A stretch of DNA of 16,572 bases from Balneolaceae bacterium SMO_bin1 (GCA_003123965.1 NNSL01000234.1:1-16572), one strand, 5' to 3'; shown: positions 7,533-16,321, counted from the stretch's first letter. Program-made: numbers and translations. Notes: generated from the sequence alone by a model not told the origin.

Positions 7533-7541
7533 CTGTTTTAT

Positions 7542-8396
7542 ATGCAAGCTATTAATACCATACAAGGCATTCGTGATAAAGTAACGACCCTCAAGAAAGA
7601 GGGTAAATCGGTAGGTTTTGTACCGACCATGGGCGCACTGCACGAGGGGCATATTTCACTTATCAAACTGGCGCAACAGCATGCCGATGAAGTGGTGGTT
7701 TCTATTTACGTTAATCCGAAACAGTTTGGCCCCGATGAGGATTTTGAAGAGTATCCCCGAACGATGGATACTGACCTTGAAAAATGTGAAGCTCTTGATG
7801 TAGCCGCCGTTTTTGCTCCAAATGATTCAATGATGTACCCAGAAAAAACCTATTTCAACATCGAGATAGATGAGCTGAATGAGCACATGGACGGAGGTTC
7901 GCGGCCGGGCTTTTTTGAAGGTATCGTTACGGTGGTAAATAAGCTGTTTAACATTGTAAAGCCAGATGTGGCAGTATTTGGACAGAAAGATATTCAGCAG
8001 TTTCAAATTTTGCAGCAAATGGTAAATGAGTTTAACCATGATGTAGAGCTGGTGATGGGGCCCATCATCCGGGCTAATGACGGCCTGGCACTGAGCAGTC
8101 GTAATGCTTACCTCAGCGATCAACAACGGAAAATTGCGCCGGGGCTGTACCGCGCGCTCCGATACATTAAGCAGCAGATACAGGAGGGCGTGCATACCCC
8201 CGAAATGCTGCTAGAACATCAGAAATCCGAATTGGAAGCAAAAGGATTTAAAATTGATTATCTTAAGGTGTTTTCGATGGGAACGCTTGCTCCGGCAGCA
8301 GAGTTAAAATCACATCGAAAATATATACTAGCCGGAGCCGTTTACCTTGGCGAAACACGGTTGATCGATAATATGATTTTAGAATTACAGGATTGA
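7542..8396 (+). CDS. panC: pantothenate synthetase
   Basis: Joins pantoate and beta-alanine using ATP to give pantothenate (vitamin B5), the precursor of CoA; cytoplasmic. The 284 residues match the usual length (about 280). Family signatures in order: FVPTMGALHEGH with the nucleotide-binding HxGH motif at 34-37; NPKQFGPDEDFEEYPR from 58; the pantoate/ATP-binding GQKDIQQ at 147-153; and IIRANDGLALSSRNAYLS, with the SSRN (185-188) that acts like a KMSKS loop. The N-terminus lines up with known PanC proteins, so the start is firm, although the upstream bases hold no ribosome site and a terminator ends 9 nt before it. panD follows after 3 bp. No panB (ketopantoate hydroxymethyltransferase) is in the window. 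Confidence 0.97.
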   Translation: MQAINTIQGIRDKVTTLKKEGKSVGFVPTMGALHEGHISLIKLAQQHADEVVVSIYVNPKQFGPDEDFEEYPRTMDTDLEKCEALDVAAVFAPNDSMMYPEKTYFNIEIDELNEHMDGGSRPGFFEGIVTVVNKLFNIVKPDVAVFGQKDIQQFQILQQMVNEFNHDVELVMGPIIRANDGLALSSRNAYLSDQQRKIAPGLYRALRYIKQQIQEGVHTPEMLLEHQKSELEAKGFKIDYLKVFSMGTLAPAAELKSHRKYILAGAVYLGETRLIDNMILELQD

Positions 8397-8399
8397 TTT

Positions 8400-8825
8400 A
8401 TGACAATTACGATGTTCAAATCAAAGCTGCATCAGATGAAGGTAACAGAGGCAAATCTTCATTACGAAGGCAGCATCACAATTGATGCCGACCTGCTCGA
8501 TAAAGCGGGCATTTTGCCCTATGAAAAAGTGCAGGTGGTTAACATAACTAATGGTTCACGGTTGGAAACATATACCATCCCGGGTGATCGTGGATCGCGC
8601 GTGTGTTGCCTGAATGGCGCAGCAGCCCGCCTTACTGAGGTTGGCGATCGCATTATCGTAATTTGTTATGCCGAAATGACCCCCGAGGAAGCGAAAAATC
8701 ACAAACCTAAAGTGGTCATTTTGAATGAAGATAATGATCCTAAAACTATTGTTGATGAAACGGATTATGCCGATCAGTACGATATGAAAACCGGGCTGAT
8801 TGATAATACGGTTGTCAAAGAGTGA
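8400..8825 (+). CDS. panD: aspartate 1-decarboxylase
   Basis: A pyruvoyl enzyme that decarboxylates L-aspartate to beta-alanine, the substrate of PanC next to it. The protein is made as a pro-enzyme and cuts itself between Gly24 and Ser25 ([10 protein letters not shown]), turning Ser25 into the pyruvoyl group. Key residues fall at the same numbers as in E. coli PanD: K9, R54, T57 and Y58, followed by the conserved DRGSR and NGAAA. At 141 residues it is about 15 longer than the E. coli protein, with an acidic C-terminal tail of unknown use. It begins 3 bp after the panC stop, so the two are surely co-transcribed and probably translationally coupled. This numbering supports the first ATG (MTITMF) over the internal Met5. 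Confidence 0.97.
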   Translation: MTITMFKSKLHQMKVTEANLHYEGSITIDADLLDKAGILPYEKVQVVNITNGSRLETYTIPGDRGSRVCCLNGAAARLTEVGDRIIVICYAEMTPEEAKNHKPKVVILNEDNDPKTIVDETDYADQYDMKTGLIDNTVVKE

Positions 8826-8842
8826 CAGCTGTTTATAGCTGC

Positions 8843-8873
8843 AGAACTGCACCTCGTCGAGAAAGTTCTTTAT
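8843..8873 (+). terminator. weak possible terminator after panD
   Basis: AGAACT (8843-8848) can pair with AGTTCT (8864-8869) around a loop that contains a smaller CTCG/CGAG hairpin, followed by TTTATT. The stem is short and the T run poor, so this is only a candidate for ending the panCD transcript. Confidence 0.3.
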
Positions 8874-8917
8874 TGCTCCTTCCGCTTATTATTTTCGATT
8901 GTAAAATGTTATAAATA

Positions 8918-8960
8918 GTTGCCGGGGTTGGCAACATAGCACGAGACATAACGTAGTCTC
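8918..8960. promoter_or_regulatory. two small inverted repeats upstream of the efflux operon
   Basis: GTTGCC/GGCAAC (8918-8923 with 8930-8935, 6-base gap) and GAGAC/GTCTC (8943-8947 with 8956-8960, 8-base gap) lie 42-84 bases before the pump operon start. Either could be an operator for a regulator of the pump, but such short repeats can arise by chance and no regulator gene is nearby. Confidence 0.25.
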
Positions 8961-9001
8961 CTGTATAGCGCCTATTAGTCTTTACCTATAAATACATAAA
9001 A

Positions 9002-10415
9002 ATGAGTAAGAAATATATAATTCTTGGTAGCCTTGTAGGCCTGATGCTGGTCACATGGCTGGCATTTGGCACTGAATCTACCGAAGAAAACGTAATATAC
9101 GCTGAACCCGCGTCCGGCCCGTTTGAAGTTCTAATAACATCAAGTGGCGAGCTGCAGGCGCAAAATTCAACCAGTATTACTGCGCCGGAGGGAATGCGGC
9201 AGTTTCGCGTAAACAATGTGCCGATTTTGCGTATGGTTCCCGAAGGAACGGTAGTAGAAAAGGGTGATTTTGTAGCCGAGCTTGACCGATCGAGCATGTC
9301 AAATACGCTGCAGGATGCCCAGTTGAGTTTGGAAGAAGAAGAAACTTCATTTGAACAGGGGCAGCTCGATTCTACGCTTACGCTGTCTGAAGCCCGGAAT
9401 AACCTGGAAGATTTAGAATACGCCGTTGAAGAAGCGCAGCTTGTTGTTGAGCAGTCGCAGTATGAATCACCCGCAGTGCAGCGGCAGGCCGAGATTGATT
9501 ACGAGCGGGCTCAGCGCCAGCTAAAACAGGCACGCGAAAATTATCAAACACAGGTAAAGCAGGCCGAAGCCAACTTGCGCCGTATTCAAACCGAGGTGCA
9601 GGAAGAACGCAATGATGTACAGCGGATTAAGGAAATCATGAATCAGTTTACCATTTATGCGCCTGAGAATGGTATGGTCATTTATAAGCGTAACCGTGAC
9701 GGTAGCAAAGTGAAGGAAGGTAGCTCCATCAGTGCATGGGACCCCACCGTGGCCGAGTTGCCTGACTTTAGCGTGATGGAATCGGTTACGTACATCAACG
9801 AGGTAGACATACAGAAAGTAAGTGTAGGGCAACAAGGTTGATATCGGGCTTGATGCCATGCCCGAAAAGCAGCTCACCGGTGAAGTAACCAGCGTGGCCA
9901 ATATTGGTGAACAGCGGCCGAACTCAAATTCTAAAGTTTTTCAGGTGACCATTCGGGTTAACGAATCTGACAGTACCCTGCGGCCTGCCATGACCACAAG
10001 CAACGAAATTCGCGTGAACTCGCTGGATAGTGCACTTTTTGTGCCGCTAGAAACTATTCATGCGCAAGATTCCATGAATGTTGTGTATAAGCGCAGCAGT
10101 TCGGGTCCGGTTATGCAGCAGGTAGTGCTTGGTATTATGAATGAAAATGATGTGGTAATTCATGAGGGTATTGACCTCGATGATGAGCTTTTCCTATCGT
10201 TACCGGCCGATACTTCAAATATTGCCAAGAGTTATCTCCCCGAAGATGTACTGGAAAAATATCGTCAAATGGAAGATTCGCTTCGCCAGCAGCAAGAAGA
10301 GCAGGAAGATGCCATCCAGGAGGGTCCGCAGCGTCGGCAACGCATGGGAGACCGGGATAGTTTCAATGGCAATGCTGCCGGGCAAAACCAAGGCAGCCAA
10401 GGCAATAACAACTAA
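9002..10415 (+). CDS. HlyD/MacA-type membrane-fusion (periplasmic adaptor) protein, frameshifted
   Basis: The adaptor that bridges an inner-membrane pump and an outer-membrane channel. Residues 5-24 are a hydrophobic membrane anchor. A half lipoyl domain follows (FEVLITSSGELQAQ, then MVPEGTVVEKGDFVAELD), then a long coiled-coil hairpin of about 130 residues rich in Glu, Gln and Arg, then the other half lipoyl strand (FTIYAPENGMVIYKR) and the beta-barrel domain. The first frame stops at 9839-9841. Removing one G at 9836-9837 restores QQVDIGLDAMPEKQLTGEV and the frame stays open to 10415, giving about 470 residues, a normal adaptor length. The end is a Gln/Glu-rich helix and a low-complexity tail rich in Gly, Asn and Gln. 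The permease and channel genes follow. Probably one gene broken by a sequence error. Confidence 0.9.
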
Positions 10416-10463
10416 CTAGTGCTATTTATCAATCACCAGCCCAATTTTTAAACGTACCATTTC

Positions 10464-11807
10464 TTGTTAAAAAAATTACTCTATAACTTCGACATCGCTC
10501 TCGATGCCATTCGCCAAAATACGATGCGGTCATTTTTGACCTCGTTGGGTATTATTTTTGGTGTGGCTTCGGTTATTGCCATGCTGGCGATAGGTCGGGG
10601 AGCCCAGCAGGAGGTATTGCAGCAGATGCAGCTCTTAGGCACAAACAATGTAATTATTGAGCCGATTGTGCAACAGGTTGAAGGAGATGTTGAGCAAGGC
10701 AGCCGGCCGGGTCAGGAGCAGAATCGCTATTCGCCGGGGCTAACCCTCGAAGACATGCAAAGCATTGAGAACAACATTGCAAATATTGAATCTGTAAGTC
10801 CGGAAATTATATTTGATACCGAGTTTATTCGGGACGGACGGCTCCGTTCGGGTAAGCTTATTGGAGTGAGCCAGGAATATTTCGATATCAACAGTTTTAC
10901 GTTCCAATCGGGGCGTACCTTCACAGATTTACAAGTGCAGGATGCCGAACCGGTAGCTATTATTGGATCAGATATTGAAGACCGCTTTTTTGCCGGAGAA
11001 ACGGCCCTGGGCAAAAAAATTAAAGCAGGGAACATCTGGTTCACAGTGGTTGGCGTACTTGAAAAACGGGACATTAGCACAGAAAACATCGAGAATCTCG
11101 GCATAAGAAATTACAACCTTGATATATATACGCCCGCGACAACTATTCTACTTCGGTACAAAAACCGGGGTATGGTTACCGGGCAAGACATACAGGCTGC
11201 TGCCTCGAATAATGAAGATGAAAATGGAAACACTTCTGCCAATGTAAGCCAAAATTACAATCAGCTCGATAAACTGATCGTGCGGGTAAGCGACAACAAG
11301 TACAGCGTACCCATTTCTGATATCATGCGCCGTATGCTTGAGCGCCGCCATAATGGAGTAATCGACTTTGAGGTGATTGTGCCAGAATTGCTGCTGCAGC
11401 AGGAGCGAAGAACGCAAAATATATTTAACATCGTGTTGTCCTGTATCGCCTCAATCTCACTTATTGTGGGCGGTATTGGTATCATGAATATAATGTTGGC
11501 CTCGGTGGTAGAACGTTACCGCGAAATTGGCGTACGTAGGGCTGTAGGGGCGCTAAAACAAGATATTCAGCTTCAGTTTTTAACCGAGGCACTTGCCATC
11601 AGTATATCCGGCGGTATTGTGGGTATCATTTTAGGCATTACCCTGAGTTATGTAATTGAGCTTACAGCCGGTATTTTTACGGTCGTTACTCTCTCGTCCA
11701 TTTTAATTTCGTTCGGTGTAGCCATGGCAATTGGGGTTATCTTTGGATACTTCCCCGCCAAACGGGCTGCAGAACAAGATCCTGTAAATGCACTTCGCCA
11801 TGAATAA
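10464..11807 (+). CDS. MacB-type ABC transporter permease (MacB_PCD/FtsX), no ATPase domain
   Basis: The inner-membrane part of a MacAB-TolC-like pump. These mechanotransmission-type ABC proteins drive export of substrates from the periplasm through the adaptor and TolC. Of 447 residues, 23-44 are helix 1 (SFLTSLGIIFGVASVIAM), about 45-315 the periplasmic MacB_PCD domain, and about 320-440 three helices with the FtsX signature VERYREIGVRRAVGA between helices 2 and 3. The last residues, PAKRAAEQDPVNALRHE, are the usual family ending. E. coli MacB has a fused N-terminal ATPase; here it is absent, with no separate ATPase gene in the window. The start is the TTG at 10464: an in-frame stop lies just upstream and no ATG occurs before helix 1. 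No ribosome site is visible. It begins 48 bp after the adaptor and overlaps the next gene. Confidence 0.93.
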   Translation: MLKKLLYNFDIALDAIRQNTMRSFLTSLGIIFGVASVIAMLAIGRGAQQEVLQQMQLLGTNNVIIEPIVQQVEGDVEQGSRPGQEQNRYSPGLTLEDMQSIENNIANIESVSPEIIFDTEFIRDGRLRSGKLIGVSQEYFDINSFTFQSGRTFTDLQVQDAEPVAIIGSDIEDRFFAGETALGKKIKAGNIWFTVVGVLEKRDISTENIENLGIRNYNLDIYTPATTILLRYKNRGMVTGQDIQAAASNNEDENGNTSANVSQNYNQLDKLIVRVSDNKYSVPISDIMRRMLERRHNGVIDFEVIVPELLLQQERRTQNIFNIVLSCIASISLIVGGIGIMNIMLASVVERYREIGVRRAVGALKQDIQLQFLTEALAISISGGIVGIILGITLSYVIELTAGIFTVVTLSSILISFGVAMAIGVIFGYFPAKRAAEQDPVNALRHE

Positions 11808-13278
11808 AGCTCTTGTACAAGTTCTATCGTTACTCATATTTACCCTGATATTCCATTCTGCGGCATCGGCGCAGCAGACGAGTTTGGGCAAATTAACATT
11901 GCAAGAATCCGTTGAAATTGCACAAGATCGAAGTCCGGTAGCTAACGCGAATCGATATGCACTGATTTCGAGCCGATGGAATTATGAATCTTTTGAGGCC
12001 GACTTGTACCCTAGCTTTTCTTTGAGCGGTGATGCACCCAATTTTAACAAAAATATTTTTACTAACCGGCTTGATGACGGATCACTTGCTTTTGTGACCC
12101 AGAGGCAGTCAGATGCTGCTATTACTGCGTCAATCAACCAAACGATTTTACCAACTGGCGGGCAGCTATCACTTTCATCTGGTTTAACGCGGCTTGGTAT
12201 TTTTCGGGGTGAAAACACCTACCGCTGGCAGAGTACGCCACTGGTCGTCGGTTTGCAGCAGCCTATTTTTCAGTTCAATAACTTAAAATGGCGCAATCGG
12301 TTAGAGCCGCTGCAGTATGAAATTGCACAAAAAGAATTTGTGCAGGAAATGGAAGCGTTAGCCGTTCAAGTTACACAGGGATTTTTTGACGTGTACCTGG
12401 CTAGAATTAACGTTGAAAATGCGCAGCTCAATGTTTCCCAGAACGATTCAATTTACAATATTTCCCAGGGCCGTTACAAGGTTGGCAGCATTGCTGAGAA
12501 CGATCTGCTGCAAACCGAACTGGCATTGCGTAATGCTGAAGCTGACCTAACACGTTCCCGTATCGAATACGACCGGGCGCTCAATCAATTCAAGATATTA
12601 CTGGGTTATTCTACCGACGTATCGCTCGATCTTACCCCGCCCGATGTTTTACCCGAGGTACAGGTAAATGTTGAAAAAGCCAAAACATTGGCATTTGAGA
12701 ACAACAGTGAAGCCCTTTCTTACCAATTCAACGAAATTGCCGCAGATCGCGATTTCGCTCAAGCAAAAAAAGAAGCCGGGTTTTCGGCTACTCTGCAAGC
12801 TAATTACGGGCTAAATCAAACCTCAACCGAATTTCGTGATTTATACCGTAACCCCGAAAACAGGCAATTTTTTACGCTGGGTTTTGACATCCCCATATTT
12901 AACTGGGGTAAACAACGTGCGCAAGTAAACGCCGCTCGCAACCAACAGCGCGAAGTAGCTAACAGCATAGAATTTCAGCGACGGCAATTTTTGCAGGAAG
13001 TAGAGTACCAAGTAAGTCAATTTTTACAGTTACGCGATCAGGTACTTTTGGCAGCACAATCAGATACGATTGCCCAGCGGCGTTATGAAGTAGCTCAAAA
13101 CCGCTACCTGATTGGAAGAATTGATATCACCAATTTATTCATTGCCCAAAATGAAAAAGATCAGGCACGACGAGCTTACATTCAGGCACTGCGTGAATAC
13201 TGGACAGGCTGGTACTCGCTGCGTCAGCTCACGCTCTACAACTTCCGCGAAGAAGAGCCCATTACCTATCAACTGTAA
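11800..13278 (+). CDS. TolC-family outer membrane efflux protein
   Basis: The trimeric outer-membrane channel of the tripartite pump. A signal peptide (MNKALVQVLSLLIFTLIFHS up to about ASAQ) is followed by two outer-membrane efflux protein repeats, each with long helices that build the periplasmic tunnel. The typical repeat starts LTLQESVEIAQDRSP at the N-terminus, and QARRAYIQALREYWTGWYSL is the usual last helix. The length of 492 residues is normal. I choose the ATG at 11800, which overlaps the permease stop by 8 bases (ATGAATAA), a translational-coupling arrangement and a better signal peptide. An in-frame ATG at 11788 would add MHFA and cannot be excluded. No terminator is evident after the stop. 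Confidence 0.93.
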   Translation: MNKALVQVLSLLIFTLIFHSAASAQQTSLGKLTLQESVEIAQDRSPVANANRYALISSRWNYESFEADLYPSFSLSGDAPNFNKNIFTNRLDDGSLAFVTQRQSDAAITASINQTILPTGGQLSLSSGLTRLGIFRGENTYRWQSTPLVVGLQQPIFQFNNLKWRNRLEPLQYEIAQKEFVQEMEALAVQVTQGFFDVYLARINVENAQLNVSQNDSIYNISQGRYKVGSIAENDLLQTELALRNAEADLTRSRIEYDRALNQFKILLGYSTDVSLDLTPPDVLPEVQVNVEKAKTLAFENNSEALSYQFNEIAADRDFAQAKKEAGFSATLQANYGLNQTSTEFRDLYRNPENRQFFTLGFDIPIFNWGKQRAQVNAARNQQREVANSIEFQRRQFLQEVEYQVSQFLQLRDQVLLAAQSDTIAQRRYEVAQNRYLIGRIDITNLFIAQNEKDQARRAYIQALREYWTGWYSLRQLTLYNFREEEPITYQL

Positions 13279-13415
13279 GGTTTTCGCTACTTGGTTTTTA
13301 ATGCTTGCCAAAATTGACTTAATTTAGCCATCATAATTATTGCCGTTACAAGCATTGGGATGGCATTGGGAATCTCACCTGTACAGGATACTAACTTGAA
13401 TGAATAGGTTGCGTA

Positions 13416-15650
13416 ATGAAAGCACCCTTCGGAGGTAAAGCGCCGAATATTGACGAGGTTTTGCCTTCAACTAAAGGCGGTTTAGGTACGTTTGGCGGTG
13501 TTTTCACTCCGTCTATTCTTACTATCCTTGGCGTTATAATGTACCTGCGTTTTGGGTGGGTTGTGGGTAATGTTGGCTTGATTGGAACCCTCATTATCGT
13601 AACGGTTTCTACTTTCATCACCTTTTTAACCGCGCTCTCAATCGCCGCTATAGCTACCGACCAACGCGTGCGTATTGGTGGAGCATATTATATGATCAGT
13701 CGCTCACTGGGTATAGAGTCGGGTGGCGCAATTGGTATTCCATTATATTTAGCCCAGGCCTTGTCGGTTGCTCTGTATACTGTTGGTTTTGCTGAAAGCG
13801 TGGTCGGGGTTTTCCCCATGCTTGATTTTAAACTGGTGGGTATGGTTACCACTATTGCAGTTGCTGTTCTGGCACTTATATCAGCTAAAGCAGCGATACG
13901 AGCACAATATTTTATCATGTTTGGTATTGTATTATCCTTGCTCTCCCTGGCGTTTGGCAGCCCCATTGAACAATCGAATATAGAAATGTGGGGAGCCGCG
14001 GACCGTAACTCAGAAAGCTTCTGGACGGTATTCGCAGTATTCTTCCCAGCCGTCACCGGCATTATGGCGGGCGTTAATATGTCGGGTGATTTGGAAAACC
14101 CCTCCAAGTCCATACCGCGCGGTACCTTTGCTGCCATTGGGGTGGGGTACGTGATATACATGGTACTGCCCATATTGCTGGCCAATCGTGCCGATGCACT
14201 CACACTTATTAACGATCCCCTCATTATGCGGCAGTTATCGTATTGGGGAGATGCTATTTTAATTGGGGTTTGGGGCGCTACACTTTCCAGCGCAATGGGG
14301 AGTATTTTGGGGGCTCCGCGCGTACTCCAAGCACTTGCACGCGATGGCGTTTTACCCAAGAGCATGCGGTGGCTTGGCAGGGGCGAAGGCGAAGATGACA
14401 CGCCCCGCCTGGGAACGGCATTAACACTAGCCGTAGCCTTAATTGCCGTATATTTTGGAAATCTAAACATCATTGCGCCCGTATTGACGATGTTTTTTCT
14501 CACCACCTATGGCGTGCTAAATGTTACTGCCGGCATCGAACGCTTGCTGGGCAGCCCGTCGTTTCGTCCCAAATTTAAAGTACACTGGAGCCTGTCGCTG
14601 CTTGGTGCTGTAGGGTGCGTGGCGGTCATGTTTTTGATTAACTGGATAGCCACGATCGTAGCCTTCGTCTTTGTAGTAGTGATATTTATTTGGCTTGAAC
14701 GCCGCGAGCTTGAATCAGCCTGGGGTGATGTTCGCCGTGGCATTTGGATGGCAATTACCCGAGCCGGGCTGATGCGATTAGGCGACGACGCGGAAGCAAA
14801 AAACTGGCGCCCTCACCCGTTAGTGCTTTCGGGGGCACCTACTAAACGCTGGCACCTTATTGATTTTGCCTCTTCATTGACTCATAATCGCGGCTTAATG
14901 ACCATTGCTACAGTACTTTCGTCCCTGGATATCACCACCGAGCGACAAGAAAATATGGAAAAGAATATTCGTGATTTTCTGGCTAAGCGAAGCATACAGG
15001 GACTCGTTCGTGTAATTTCGGCACCGGATGCATTTAAGGGAGCCGAACGTCTGGTCGACGCTTACGGGCTTGGAGCATTGGTGCCAAATACGGTAATATT
15101 GGGTGATAGTAAAAATGAGGAAATTCGTGATGAGTATTGCCAAATGATATCTACTTTTTACGAGCGAAGACGCAACCTGTTGATCGTGCATGATCAGGAA
15201 AACGGATTTGGCGACCGCAAAAAGATAGATATTTGGTGGGGCGGGTTGCGTGGTAATGGTGGGTTAATGATTGTGCTCGCTTATTTACTGCAGAGCGACC
15301 GCTCGTGGTGGGATGCCGAAGTAAATTTAAAAATGGTTGTCGATACAAAAGATGCAGCAGTCGATGCACAACGAAATATCTCTAAAATTGCTGATAAAAT
15401 TCGAACCGGAGCCAATGCCAAGGTTATGGTATCGAATGGGCGCTCCTTTGATGAAATCTTGCATGAAACATCGCAGGATGCCGACCTAATATTTATGGGA
15501 ATGGCTGAGCCCGGAGATGACTTTCCAGCGTATTACGAAAAAGTTCAGCAGCGATTAAAAGGACTCCCAACTACCATTTTGGTTCTTGCAGGTGAAGAAA
15601 TTTCCTTTGGGGATGTGCTGCTGAACCAGGATGCTTTTCAAGATGATTAA
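13416..15650 (+). CDS. SLC12-like cation-chloride cotransporter
   Basis: A 744-residue inner-membrane carrier of the APC-fold cation-chloride cotransporter family (SLC12: NKCC/NCC/KCC), which couples Na+ and/or K+ movement to Cl-. The first helix, starting GGVFTPSILTILGVIMYLRF at about 27, matches the SLC12 helix-1 signature. AVFFPAVTGIMAGVNMSGDL (about 205-225) followed by ENPSKSIPRGT matches helix 6, and APRVLQALARDGVLP also fits. Twelve or so helices end near residue 430. The remaining 310 residues are a soluble SLC12-type C-terminal domain containing WWGGLRGNGGLMIVLAYLL, and they end in a USP-like DADLIFMGMAEPGDD segment. Which ions it carries cannot be decided. It has its own 137-bp upstream region, with no clear promoter, and follows the pump operon in the same direction. 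A role in salt or volume balance is inferred. Confidence 0.9.
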   Translation: MKAPFGGKAPNIDEVLPSTKGGLGTFGGVFTPSILTILGVIMYLRFGWVVGNVGLIGTLIIVTVSTFITFLTALSIAAIATDQRVRIGGAYYMISRSLGIESGGAIGIPLYLAQALSVALYTVGFAESVVGVFPMLDFKLVGMVTTIAVAVLALISAKAAIRAQYFIMFGIVLSLLSLAFGSPIEQSNIEMWGAADRNSESFWTVFAVFFPAVTGIMAGVNMSGDLENPSKSIPRGTFAAIGVGYVIYMVLPILLANRADALTLINDPLIMRQLSYWGDAILIGVWGATLSSAMGSILGAPRVLQALARDGVLPKSMRWLGRGEGEDDTPRLGTALTLAVALIAVYFGNLNIIAPVLTMFFLTTYGVLNVTAGIERLLGSPSFRPKFKVHWSLSLLGAVGCVAVMFLINWIATIVAFVFVVVIFIWLERRELESAWGDVRRGIWMAITRAGLMRLGDDAEAKNWRPHPLVLSGAPTKRWHLIDFASSLTHNRGLMTIATVLSSLDITTERQENMEKNIRDFLAKRSIQGLVRVISAPDAFKGAERLVDAYGLGALVPNTVILGDSKNEEIRDEYCQMISTFYERRRNLLIVHDQENGFGDRKKIDIWWGGLRGNGGLMIVLAYLLQSDRSWWDAEVNLKMVVDTKDAAVDAQRNISKIADKIRTGANAKVMVSNGRSFDEILHETSQDADLIFMGMAEPGDDFPAYYEKVQQRLKGLPTTILVLAGEEISFGDVLLNQDAFQDD

Positions 15651-15693
15651 ATTGTACATGAACAGTTAACTATAACATCAGTCAAAAGCCCCG

Positions 15694-16177
15694 ATGAAAC
15701 GCGAAAGCCACTATTTATTTGCGCATAAAAAACTACGTCAACTGGCGTTGAGTGAACCATCAACCATGTATAACATTATGCGATCACCCCGGGCTACCGA
15801 TTTTCTGGCTGACATGTACCGCGATCTGGTAGCCCAATGCAATGACCAGGTGCAAACGGATGTTTCGCCCAAGCATTTTAACGTTGCCGTGCGCCAGCTT
15901 AATGACCAACCGTTGATTCTTATTACCCTGCCTAAAACGATTGTTGCGCCCGAAGCCAAGTTTGTTGGCATTGTTCTGCCGGCAGATCTTGAAAATCATA
16001 AGCCAGCAGATATCCACAAAGTAAAATACTTTTACATTAGAAAGGGCTGATAGTAGTGCAGAGCCGGAGTTTATGCTAGGTGAATGGAGCGGAGCCGGAG
16101 CGCACAAAAACTATGGCAAGGCGTCTAATGCTCGCATAGACGCTTTTGAACAGTGGATTGAACAGCAGATAGTGTAG
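15694..16177 (+). CDS. hypothetical protein of unknown function, frameshifted
   Basis: I do not recognise this protein. The first frame gives 118 residues (stop 16048-16050). If one G is removed from the GGG at 16044-16046, the frame continues through ADSSAEPEFMLGEWSG and GAHKNYGKASNARIDAFEQW to a stop at 16175-16177, for a total near 160. The joined sequence reads as one soluble alpha/beta protein: a helical N-terminus with many charged residues, strands around FNVAVRQLNDQPLILITLP and KVKYFYIRK, and a closing helix. There is no signal peptide, membrane helix or obvious catalytic motif. It starts 43 bp after the cotransporter and may be in its transcript, so a link to that carrier is possible but unproven. 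Confidence 0.68.
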
Positions 16178-16267
16178 CGTAAAGTTAATATTATTTTACA
16201 CCTCTTGGTGCCTATTTGGCTCAAAATGGACGGCTTGAGGTGGTTCGCGATTTGCTATTCAGCACAA

Positions 16268-16291
16268 AGCTTTTAAATTAGCTTTTAAATC
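16268..16291 (+). repeat. two tandem copies of a 12-bp AT-rich unit
   Basis: AGCTTTTAAATT is followed at once by AGCTTTTAAATC (11 of 12 bases identical), 30 bases before the Gfo/Idh/MocA start. It could be a regulator site or part of a promoter in the 144-base gap, but it is AT-rich and may be chance. The rest of the gap (16178-16321) shows nothing clear. Confidence 0.35.
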
Positions 16292-16321
16292 ATCGCAGCC
16301 ATCAACCAATTTTCCATTTCT

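Noticed and set aside
8397..8399. panB as part of the pantothenate operon
   Set aside because: Only panC and panD are present; the flanking genes are E2 and a pump adaptor, with no ketopantoate hydroxymethyltransferase motifs.
9839..9850. Programmed ribosomal frameshift in the adaptor gene
   Set aside because: No slippery heptamer or following stem-loop is evident, and other genes in the window show the same kind of one-base break, so sequence error is simpler.
13688..14506. Minus-strand open frame of 272 codons
   Set aside because: It lies wholly inside the cotransporter gene, has low-grade composition and no family features.
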